From the NCBI GenBank assembly GCA_022661535.1, contig JAKULF010000011.1, positions 124,001 to 188,000 on the forward strand: 64,000 nt of DNA, written 5' to 3'. Under the pieces are notes generated by a model. It made no database searches, was not told the origin of the DNA, and saw nothing but the letters and a program-made list of their open reading frames with translations. Position 1 is the stretch's first letter. Each line of letters opens with the position of its first letter. Positions 24,973-35,700 of this stretch are shown piece by piece. A program made the translations under genes and the position numbers. The stretch comes from Eutypa lata. Lineage: Eukaryota > Ascomycota > Sordariomycetes > Xylariales > Diatrypaceae.

Positions 24973-27744
24973 CTAGAAGGAAGAACGGGCCATATCGTCG
25001 CATCTCAACACGCACATGGAAGAACTAGATCTAGAACACAACGGAACGAGAGGGGGTGGGGGAGATAGAGGGAGGGATTTGAAAATTTCGCAGAAGAGGT
25101 ATTTGAAAAAAAAAAAGAAAAAAAAAGGTAACTCACCAAGTCCTCCTAACATCGGCCACGACAGCGCTGAGGCCCCAATGGGCGCACCACGCCCTAGCCA
25201 GGACCTCGTTATCGGCAACGCCGTACGCCTCGACGACCAGAACGCGATCCGTATCTTCGCTGCTGTTGCTGCTATCGTCCCCGTTTCCGTTCCCGCTTGC
25301 ATGTCCGCCGTTACCACCGTTACTGCCATTCTGAAACGAGACACCGTTCTCTTTCTTCCCTTCTTTCTTGATACTACTCCTCTGCTGCTGCAGCTGCTGT
25401 TGTTTACTACCGAGTGGTGGTGGTGGTAGTAGTTCGTCGACGATGACAGCCCCCGGCTTCCCCCAGTTGCGCACGCCGACGACCTTGTCGGCCCGGACGG
25501 CCTCGTACGCGTAGTCGAAGAACAAGGGGTGGGGCCCGTCGGAGCAGGGCCAGGCGCACACGAACGAGACGTCGTGCGCGAGTTGCAGGGGCCACGAGGT
25601 GCTATCGATGGCGAACAGGATCGAGGCGTCGAATACCTTTGGAGCCCCTGCCCTTCCTCCTGCTCCTGTTCCTCCTCCTCCCGTCCCTGACCCCGGCGAT
25701 GATGGATCATTGTTGCTGTTGTAGTGATTATTATGATTACTAGCGTTATTGTTGTTAGAAGTAGTGGTAGTAGTAGTCTTGACGGCAGTCAAGTTGATCT
25801 GCTCGATCCGTATCGTGTCAACGCCGCCGCGGTCGTAATCGTCCGGGTCGGGGGCGCCGGGCAGCAGGACGTAGTCCTTGACGGGGTAGACCTCGGCGGG
25901 GGGCCCGAGGGGGTCGGAGCGCTCGCCCATCGAGGCGGCGTTCTCGGGGGTGACGAGCTGGCGGGGCTTGCGGGCGCGGATCCGCGCGATCTGCGAGCGG
26001 CCGAGGTCGAGCGTCGGCATGGCGGGCCCCACCCACCCCGCCACCTCGCGGCACGTCGGCGCCAGCACCTTGCCCACGATGCACGACGACGTCCAGTACG
26101 TGTAGCTGTTGCGGTGCTGGAAGCCGGACTGCGGCTGCAGGTGGGTCAGCAGGGCGAGGTCGTCCGTCGCCCGGTCCGGGTCGATGTCGATCAGGGAGTT
26201 CATCATGAGGAAGGGGAACGTCGGCTACAATTTCATTCATTTGGTGAGTTTCCTTAGAAAATAGATAATAGCTATTATGAGCAGGAAGGTAAAAGGGGGG
26301 GAAGGAAGGGGGGAAGGGAAGGAGGGAAGGGAAGGAAAAAACATACCCCTGGAAGAACCAAGCCGCTAAAGAAAGCCATGGTGTGCGAGCTGACGTTGAC
26401 GGAGGAGCCCTCAGCATCCCTACGCCTGAGGGCATCGAGCGTCGCGTCCAGGTTCGGCCACTTCATGAGTTTCGCGAACCTCTTCAGGACTTTGGTCTGG
26501 CGCTTCCGCAGCTTGAACTTCAGCCTGACCTGGTCCGGCGTGTTGCCCCAGTCCTCGATCCGGATGTTGTGCCGCCACCGCCGGGCGAGGGCGAGGTTCC
26601 ACAGGATCTGGGGTGGGATCTGGCTGATCAGTTGCTCCTTGGCCCCCTCCTCGTGGATCCGCGAGTTGATCCGCAGGTCGAGCTCCAGGCTGAGGAGCAG
26701 CTGATAATAGAACTTAAGGTACTGGTCGTGGTTCTCCCTAACGCCGGTGTCGTAGATGAACTTAGTGACGACCTGGTTCCGCGGATTCGTGAAGTCGATC
26801 CAGTACTCGCTTGAGAGCGCCATGACGAGGTCGGTAATCTGCTTATCCAAAGGCTTGCGCGAGTTGAAAAGTCTGTCGGGGTCCCTAAGGAATCGCTTAT
26901 AGAGGCGATACATCTGATCCCCGTCATCCTCTACGAGCCCCACTTCCAGCTCTTTGAGACGCTCGAAAATATGGGATAGGCTGACCTCCTTCCTACCCAT
27001 CCCTGGATCTCGTAGAGGTATGGACGCTGGGATCGTGCTCGACAAACCAACCCACCGGTTGAGTGAGATAGTGCCGGGCCGGCGCCCGAAGCCGAATTCC
27101 ATACTCGGCTGCTCGAGGGTCTCCCAGGGGTAAATGGGTGAGCTAGAGCCCTGCATGCGCAGAGTCATGAGCTGCGTCATCGCGTAGTGCAGATCCGCCG
27201 AGTCGTCATCTTCGCCGTAGTTACCTGTTGTGGTAGAATACAAGCCGTAACACTGATCTGACGTGTGGGGAATGGATCGCTTATAGCCCTTGAAATGAGG
27301 CACGCCCCTCGATATGAGCTCCACCGCGTGGTCGAGGGTGAGCTCTTCTTGGCTGGACACACCCGACGGTGGCCACTCAGTCAAGGGTGCTTGATCATAG
27401 AAGCCGCCGTTGAACTCTTCTCTATCCTTTCCCTTGGACCCACGATGATCCGGACGTCGAGGCGAACGTCGAGAAGCGGTTATGTGGGCAATATCAGGCC
27501 TAGGCCGTGATGGTGGCAAGTCATCACGTTCGTCTTCCCGAATCGGCGGAGACAGCTTCTGCTATACCATAGTACCCATATATACGTGTAAGTAGCCGTT
27601 CGTGGCATCTTTCGGACATACATAAAATAAAGTAGGCGGGTTAGTAAAATGGGGGTGGCTTACCAGCTTGCCGTTCCGTTGGGCACTGCTCCGCCTGCGA
27701 AACAACCCACTCAAGAAACTTCTCTTCTTCCTTGGCTCATCCAT
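24973..27744 (-). CDS. Large uncharacterised protein
   Basis: I do not recognise a named domain. Four exons (27744-27664, 27561-26347, 26224-25137 and 25024-24973) give 811 residues. The N-terminus is basic (MDEPRKKRSFLSGLFRRR), possibly a nuclear or membrane-surface signal. The second exon encodes a charged helical region, including LELDLRINSRI and a KFKLRKRQTKVLKRFAKLMKW stretch, and ends in a hydrophobic segment that continues across the intron (FFSGLVLPG-PTFPFLMMNSLIDID). The third exon carries a dense, probably folded block (NSYTYWTSSCIVGKVLAPTC), a low-complexity Thr/Asn/Gly linker, and a second folded block (STSWPLQLAHDVSFVCAWPC). The final exon is short and follows a phase-2 junction. 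The mix of ordered blocks and linkers looks like a real protein that may be restricted to filamentous ascomycetes. No function is assigned. Confidence 0.8.
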
Positions 27745-28051
27745 CTAAACAAGCAAACAAAACAAACATGGAAAGTTCTTTTTAAGTAATCAGTTTAGCC
27801 CTGGGGCGATATCGAATACGATCGGTGTAAGTATATTAAAAAAAGGAACAAAAAAGAGGATTCCGGGGAACTGCTGCTACTGCTGGTTGTCTTTTAGTGC
27901 CCGAATCCGAGTGTGTTCTGAGGCGGAGCTACGCGTACGTCAGAGATGCACACGATGGTGGCGGCGCATTGAATGCGGGCAATTTGGCATTTTCTGGAGG
28001 TGGTGGTAGTGGTGCTGCTACTGCCATGTGTTGTCTCGGACAGTAGAAGTG

Positions 28052-28105
28052 AATTGATTGATTGATTGATTGATTGATTGACTGACTGACTGACTGACTG
28101 ACTAA
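28052..28105. repeat. ATTG then ACTG tetranucleotide array
   Basis: About six ATTG units are followed directly by about six ACTG units, that is, a T-to-C switch in the repeat unit. It sits about 300 bp upstream of the uncharacterised gene's start. Confidence 0.9.
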
Positions 28106-28359
28106 CGAATAAATTATGCGCCCACAAGTGGTCCTGTTAATGGAATAATTAATTTGGTAAAAAACAATGATTGGCTTTATTTATTATAATGATTTTTATT
28201 CGTTTTTGGCATTGAAATCAGATGATAAAAGGATGGAATGGATCGGGCAATGATTTAATGGTGTTTGTTTGCCAGTCAAACTGCCTGACTGACACCTCAT
28301 TGCATGGCCCCGAAAATGCAAGCGACAGGGGAAGATGCACAAAGCATTAGGTAGGCATG

Positions 28360-28458
28360 CACGGAGTATGTAGGCATGTATGTAGGTATGTAGGTATGTA
28401 TGCCCGTAGAGGTATGTAGGTATGTATGCCCGTAGAGGTATGTAGGTATGTAGGTACA
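28360..28458. repeat. Minisatellite of GTAGGTAT / GCCCGTAGAG units
   Basis: Nested repeat in which a block of about 26 bp (GTATGTAGGTATGTAT followed by GCCCGTAGAG) occurs twice in tandem, flanked by further GTAGGTAT units. Confidence 0.85.
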
Positions 28459-29168
28459 TAGACTTACATGCCTTGACCTGTGCTATTATTTATATGCAGA
28501 AATCAAGGACCTCGAATATCGAATCGAGTCCCCCAAACACCCACCCACCTGGCACCCGAGGGTCATCAGCGGTGTGAGTGGTTGAAAGGTGGTTTTGGTC
28601 TGCAACTCAACCGAAAAAGGGAAAACTGGTTTTTTCTGTCAAACCAATCCGAGCCTGCGTTACCATACATCGAATCCATAGGCGGTCTATAATGAGTATT
28701 GTACAGTGACCCTCTGTTCCGTTTATTTCACAACAGCATCATAACATTACGTACATACATATCTTTTAAGCTTAGTTTAAATGATGTTTTACATATCTAT
28801 ATGTAAGTATATTTTAGATAACTTGGTTCATATGCCTTCGAGGCTTATATCGTGTTATCCAAAGTATTTACTTGGTACAATAGCTAGAGGACAAGCACAA
28901 TGTGGGTTATATCATTCCACCCACTTGCCGATATAAGTAATATACACACCTACCTATCATACCTCATTCTGCCCCGTAACTCAACTAATATTTTGTATAT
29001 GTTCGGTCATTTTTATTCTTTATTCAAACTATACTATCACATGATGCTCGTATCCAGTTACTACATTCTCACAATTCCAGTCCTCCATGTACACACAGCC
29101 TAATATCATACATAGATACATACATATATCTGTCTTATATACTGCTCACCCGCTCTCTTGCTCATAGC

Positions 29169-31764
29169 TTACAACTCACCAACAAACGCACTTTCTGTAG
29201 CGTTGAGCATCTGTTTATCATCATCAAGTTTCGAGAAAGCATTTCGGTACTACCTCACGATGTTAGTAATTATGCAAGCAGCTAGAGAAGTATGATGAAA
29301 ACGAAAAGAGGGAAAAGGGAAGGAAAAGGAAAAGTAAAGGGAAAGTAAAGGAAAAGCAAAAGACAAGAACAGAAAAGAACTTACAGCAAAAACGAAATTC
29401 AGCACGAGCGCGACCATCATAGCAACACTGATGAAGAGCGGACCGAGGACATTATCGAAATCCCGACCGCTGCGCTCCATGATCATGTTGCGACGGACGT
29501 GCAGCATGTAGTAGCCCCAGGCGCCGGCGAGGGCGGCGATGGCCACGTAGGCGACGCCCATGCACTCGGCCAGGAAGTTGTGCTCGCCGGCCGCCGTGTA
29601 GAGGCTGACGGCCAAGCTGCCCAGCAGGATGCAGATGTGTTGCCACTTGAGGAAGGTCCGCTCGTTGGCCAGCCACACCTTGGGCTCGATCTGCAGGGGG
29701 CCCGCGTTCTTGATCCACGTCTCGGGCTTCGTCACGCCCTCGGGGAGCTGCTGCTGCTGCACGCGCTGGCGCCTAGCGCGGGTGTATCGCGCTAGCGAGA
29801 AGCCGGGCAGAACCGAAGAGATGGCCCCGTAGCCGCGACGCTCCTGTTCGGCATTCTCCTCGTTGTCGTCTCGGGTATCGTCTTGCTCCGTATCAAGTCC
29901 TAGGTCTGGAGCTCGGGAGGTAGAAGCAGCCATGGCATCTGCGGCAGCTCGGTCAGACAGATGCGACTTGCCGAGTGGTGAGCTTGAGATAGGTTTGTAT
30001 GAGCCCGTCTTAGCACCGGTACCCAAGAAGCTCCCAACAACCTGGGCATCCTCGGCTCTCTGTGCCCTCCTTTGCTCTTCCTCGTCGTGTGCCCTCTGAG
30101 GGTCTTTCCGAATATCCGTCTCCAGGTCACTCAGCCAAAACGGCAAGTTATTGACGTAGTCCTCGAAAAGAGATGCGACACCATGGACAAATTTGGAGAA
30201 CCTAGGCGCGGCGTAAAGGAGATGAGATCCCATCAAATCCTCTATCCACCTTGGTCGCTTGCGGACACCATCCTCTTTCAGCTTGATCTCGAGCAAGGCA
30301 TAGGGGAACCTCGATACTTCGCTCTGGTTCATGTGGGTAAAAGGATATGCCATGTTGCTGCCATCAATATCCCTCCGGTGCCACTCCTGCGGATCGCGAC
30401 ATGGCCTATCCGGATCCAGGGTATCTTCGCGGATGAAGGCAATGTCGGTATCGATCAATATCCTGACACGGTCGTCGGGCTTCTGAAATGCTGTGCGGGT
30501 GTAGTTAGCCCTTAAAACGGGCTCCAGCTTATTGCCCTTGATAAAAGTCTGTATCTCCTCGGCGGTGCTCTTAAAGGTTTCGATTGCTTCCGGTGTCTGC
30601 CCCTGACGCTCCATCTTCTGAATAGACTTTTCCATCTTATACCCTCCATCAATAAATTGTTTGATATACTTGTCTTTAATGTTGAACCTTCTCTCTTCAC
30701 TAGTACCGTTCTCATGAATGATCTTCTGTTCGAGAACAATATCTGGCCTCGAGTTCAGTTGGCCATACCAGCGAAGCCGCATGGAAGCAGCATCAACTTG
30801 CTGGTCAACCTTTCTCGAATACAACTCGAACCGCTTGTTATCGAAGTAGATTGAGGTCGTGGGGAGGTCTTCGTTGCCATCGAGCTCTTTCGCATCTTGC
30901 TGTTGGTAGAGGACCGCGGGAAGGTGTCGTAGGATAGCTGTCTTAACCTCGAGTAGGTTATCGGGGTGTACCCAAACTAGAGCAGTAGAACATACCATTA
31001 GCTCAACCGGCCTAGGATGAATAGACATGACAGGTAGCAATCCACTTACATTTATGAGCGGTATAACGCTCCCCGTGCCGGACCTCCTCGTGCTGCTCTA
31101 AGTCCAATGGCTGCTGCTGCTGTTCGCCCTCGTCCAGACGCGCATTGACAATGTAGTACATTAGAGACAACTTCTTGATGAGAGGAGAATATTCCTGTTC
31201 CGAGTTGAACCCCTGCTCAGACAAGCTAACGCGCATCATAGGGCGGACTTTGTATAGATCGCCGCGCTTCCTGTCGTGCTTCTTCACGATCTTGAGGAAA
31301 CCGGTGTAGTTGATGCTGCAATATCTTTTGAGTTCTCGAAGCTCGTTGGTGATGGAGTCGAGCTCAGCTCTAAGTTCCTTCAAGCGGGCCGTGGCGATTT
31401 GCGTCTTGATCTGGCCTTGGCCATCATCCTCATCATCGGCACTATCCTTAGGTTTCTTAGAGTCCTCGTCGACGGGGCCGTCGTCACCTTTGTTATTGGT
31501 GGGTGCGAATTCTTTTAGTTTCTGGAAAGCGGCTTCGGCTCGTTCTTGTAGGTTGGTTGCGGTCTTTCGCTGGAATTGTGCGACCTTCTCAAGTTGGACG
31601 TTGAAGATCTCATCGCAGAAGCGGTTCTCATCTTCGACCGTCCAGGGGACATCCTCGTCTTCCCTTTTGTCGACTCTCAATACGGTCTTCAATTTAGAGT
31701 AGTCCATATATTGTTCTTTCCATGGTGGATATATCGACTCGCGGAGAGTCTTTCCGAACCGCAT
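29169..31764 (-). CDS. VTC2: Vacuolar transporter chaperone, Vtc2/Vtc3-type (SPX-VTC-DUF202)
   Basis: Subunit of the vacuolar polyphosphate polymerase (VTC) complex. Three exons (31764-31050, 30976-29385 and 29249-29169) give 795 residues. Residues 1 to about 200 form the SPX domain, which senses inositol pyrophosphates (start MRFGKTL, then KxxKRYCSINYTGFLKIVKKHD). The VTC tunnel domain follows, with FWVHPDNLLEVK, RLRWYG, EQK, RVRI, LEIK and KFSKFVHG. After an acidic linker come KVWLANERTF and three C-terminal membrane segments (DUF202). Matches such as YPPWK and LPFWLxDLETDIR favour a Vtc2/Vtc3 accessory subunit over catalytic Vtc4, although most tunnel residues are kept. The last exon is short; it follows a GTAAGT donor and a TACTAAC branch point, and replaces a low-complexity read-through that would otherwise end at 29250. 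Confidence 0.9.
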
Positions 31765-32716
31765 CTTATCAATTGGCTTGCTAGTGGATATGTCTTTCTT
31801 CTTGTAGCGTTGATAGGAGTGAAGCTCTTGCGTCTACGTAGGGATTCGTAGAGAGGAATGCGAACGTGGTAAAAGTGGTAAAGCCTTAAGCACTGATAAA
31901 ATATGACGGTATAGTAAGCCAAGAATAGGCATGTGATAGAAATAATAAAAGAAGCTGAGAAGTTGAAGTAGGACCGGCCGCAAAACAGCAATGGGTGAAA
32001 AAGCCGATGTTTTAGATTTTGGGTGCACGTGCTTCTATCACTGTTATACCGGTATATTCCTAGGCTGGATACGTAATAAAAGGGAGGCTACCTCTTATCT
32101 TGGCAAAGTTGGCCCCGCAGCTCGAAGAACTGTACCTCTAGTTAGTTCTTCAATGCGGGGCAACTCACGATGCTTAAACATTGTCCAATGAAAATATTTA
32201 CATACTCAACGTGACACAGCGCGGAACATTTGCAAATTAGATGGTTCTTGCTAGCTTGGCTTGTTAGCCTACAGGCACTTTTGCTATACACTAGAATTGA
32301 GTAGGTATTAACCCACGAGTATCTCGAAACCTACCTACATAGCTACGAGCAAACTATGTAATACCATCAAGATCATATATAAATACATAAAAATATAGGT
32401 AATTGTTGAAATAACAAATAATGTTTAATTACTATGTACATACAAACAAACGCCCAAATATCTGCCGGGAGAAAACTTTCAAATGGCATATTTTAGCTGC
32501 TCATGGTATCGTAAATCAAAAATCATGCTGAATCGTGGATATCCCCTTCATGCACCGAACGTCGCCCATGACTTTTTTCCCCCTGCTCTGCTGTCCGACA
32601 TAGCGTTACAATAGATGAGACATAGTTAGTCTTTTTTCCCCTTGTTATTTTATCCCTTCCATTTTCTTTTTGCTGTTTTTGTTATGTTTTGCTTTCTTGT
32701 TGTCACACTAGTTATC
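31765..32716. other. Intergenic interval between VTC2 and glutamate synthase
   Basis: Holds the VTC2 promoter and 5' leader and the 3' flank of the glutamate synthase gene. It is A/T-rich around 32380-32460. No gene is supported. Confidence 0.6.
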
Positions 32717-35700
32717 TTAAGCCGCGACCTTCTGGCCTGCAAAGCTAGAGATCTCGTGGTATGTACGCTTGATAATACCACCAGTGACGGGCAAGTTCGT
32801 GTAGTTCTCGAGGTACAGGTCAACCTCACGAGCAGCTTGGCGTCCTTCGTTGATACCCCTATTATATGATGTTAGTTAATCTTCCTTAGATCAAAAGGTA
32901 CTAGGTCAAACTTACCAAACAATCAGAGACTGGCCGCGACGGCAGTCACCTGCAGCGAAGATGCCATCCACGTTAGTAGCATACGAACCCGCGGGGGTCT
33001 TGACGTTCTTGCGAGCATCCTTCTCAATGTCATCGCCCAGAACACGGGCCTCGGGACCAAGGAAGCCCATGGACAGAAGAACAAGGTCAGCGGGGAAGAA
33101 TTGCTTCGTCTCCTCCAGCTTCTTCATGTCCCAACCACCGCTGGCAGACTTCGTCCACTCAACACGAATCGTGTTAATACCCTTGACGCGGCCGCTTCCA
33201 TCGTCGACGAATTCTTCAGACATGATGCAGTACTCGCGAGGGTCCTTGCCCATGTGCTGGGCGACTTCAGTGTGGCCGTAGTCGACTCGGTAAACTCGTG
33301 GCCACTGAGGCCACGGGTTGTCACGACCACGTTGGGGAGGGGGCTGTGGTAGGAGCTCGAAGTTGATAACCGACTTGGCGCCGTGGCGAACCGAAGTACC
33401 GATGCAGTCGTTACCAGTGTCACCACCACCGATGACGATGACATTCTTGCCCTTAGCAGAGATGTAAGAACCATCGGCCAACTCCGAGTCTAGCAAGGAC
33501 TTGGTGTTCTTGTGCAGGAACTCCATAGCGAAGTGGATTCCCTCCAAGTTACGCCCCTTGATGGGAAGGTCGCGAGCGACGGTAGCTCCAGTAGCGATGA
33601 CTACTGCATCGTTTTGAGCCTTAAGGTCCGTCAGCTGGATCTCCTCCCCAATCGCGACGCCCGTCTTGAACACAACTCCTTCGGCAGCCATGAAGTCGGT
33701 TCTCCGCTTGACGACGCGCTTATCGAGCTTCATGTTAGGGATACCATACATGAGCAAACCTCCGGGACGGTCAGCCCGCTCATAGACGGTAACGCTGTGC
33801 CCAGCCCTGTTCAGCTGGTCGGCACAAGCAAGTCCAGAAGGTCCGGAACCAATGACAGCCACCTTCTTGCCAGTTTGGAATTTAGGTGGTTGTGGTACCA
33901 TCCAGCCCATTTCAAAGCCACGGTCAATGATAGCACATTCGATCGACTTGATGCCGACAGGGTCTTCGTTAATTCCGAGAACGCAAGCACCCTCGCAGGG
34001 CGCAGGGCAGACACGACCAGTAAACTCCGGGAAGTTGTTGGTCATAAGCAGACGGTTGAGAGCCTCTTGCCACTGGTTCTGGAAGACCAGTTCGTTCCAC
34101 TTGGGGATGATGTTGGAAATCGGGCATCCCGTGTCCGACTGGCAGAACGGCACACCACAATCCATGCACCGGGCGGATTGGTACTTGAGCTCATCCTCGT
34201 CCAGGCGCTGAGAAAGTTCCGCCCAGTCCTTAGTTCTGGTTTTGGCACTGCGGTACTTCTCAGATCGTCGCTGATACTTCATGAAACCCTTGGTCTTGTC
34301 AAGTACAAGAGCCCGCTTCTTCTCCGCAGCATTGTCACCAACTGTTTCCTCAATGTCCTGAAGCTTAGCAACCTTGTCGTCCTTCTTGCCTTGGGCACTG
34401 GATATGATTGGAAGGTTGTATTCGGCGCGCTTGGCGTCGGCAGCCTTGACTGCTTCCTCCTCGAGCACGCGCTTGTAGTCAACGGGTAGTACCTTCACAA
34501 AGTGCGGTAGAGCTCTGTTGAAGTCGACAAGGATTCGAGCCGCTAGCTCTGATCCGGTGTAGTGATGGTGGTCCTCGACCAAACCACGAACGAAAGCGAC
34601 CTCAGCAGGATCGGTAATGGTCGAAGCTTCAACCATCTCCATGTTGAGCTTCGACATGAAATCGTCGTTGATATCAAGGACGTAAGCAATACCACCTGAC
34701 ATGCCGGCAGCGAAGTTGCGGCCAGTGCTACCCAGGATGACCACACGACCACCAGTCATGTACTCGCATCCGTGGTCGCCAACACCTTCAACAACGGCAG
34801 TAGCGCCCGAGTTTCGGACAGCAAAACGCTCAGCAGCAACACCGCGGAAGAAGCAGGTTCCGCTGGTAGCACCATACAGACAGACGTTGCCGATAAGGAC
34901 GTTTTCTTCGGCCTTGAAGACGGCTAGTCGCGGAGGATAAATGATTAAGCGACCACCGGATAGACCCTTACCAACGTAATCGTTGGCATCACCTTCGAGC
35001 TCAAGCGTCACACCCGGAGCGAGGAAGGCACCAAAAGATTGGCCCGCCGAACCCTTGATATTGACATGGACAGTGTCCAGCGGCAAACCAGCCTCGCCAT
35101 ATCTTTTAGAGATGTGGTACGAGAGAGACGTACCCATAGCCCGATCGGTGTTGACAATATCACATTCGATGCGAGACGGAAGACCCTTGTCCAGAGTAAG
35201 TTCGGCCTCGGAGATAAGCTTGTTGTCCAGCCGAACATAAAGGCGGTGGTCTTGCTTTCTAACGTTGAAGGTAGCAACATCAGGACGAAGTTTGTGGGCA
35301 GGGGTGAGGATGAGCGATAGATCAATATTAGCCGTCTTGTTAGTCCGCAGGTCGTCTCGGACCTTCAAACACTCAGCATGTCCTACCATCTCGTTGATGG
35401 TTCGGAAACCAAGCTGAGCCATAATGGCTCGAAGCTCGTTCGCTACATAGTAGAAGAAGTTGATAACGTGCTCAGGCTGTCCCGTAAATTTCTTTCGAAG
35501 CTCAGGGTCCTGTGTTGCAATGCCTACGGGACACTATAGTAAAATTAGCAGCTAACCGGGGTAGTAAAGAGAGGATTAAAATACCGTGTTCAACTACATC
35601 TCAAGTCAGTAATTATTTCCTCACGCGACAAACAGAAGGGGCGATTGTCTCATATAACGGATAACACAGGGAGCTTTCTACTAACATGGCACTTTCGCAT

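Larger units (their letters stand above)
27745..29168. other. Intergenic interval with simple repeats
   Basis: Contains a TTGA/ACTG tetranucleotide array (about 28052-28105) and a TATG/GTAGG minisatellite (about 28360-28458). No supported gene; the short frames here are repeat-derived. Confidence 0.6.

Noticed and set aside
28360..28458. CRISPR-like repeat array
   Set aside because: The units are nested simple repeats without unique spacers, in a eukaryotic genome.
33512..34489. 325-codon plus-strand frame opposite glutamate synthase
   Set aside because: Lies wholly within the conserved NADH-domain exon on the other strand, a by-product of codon bias.
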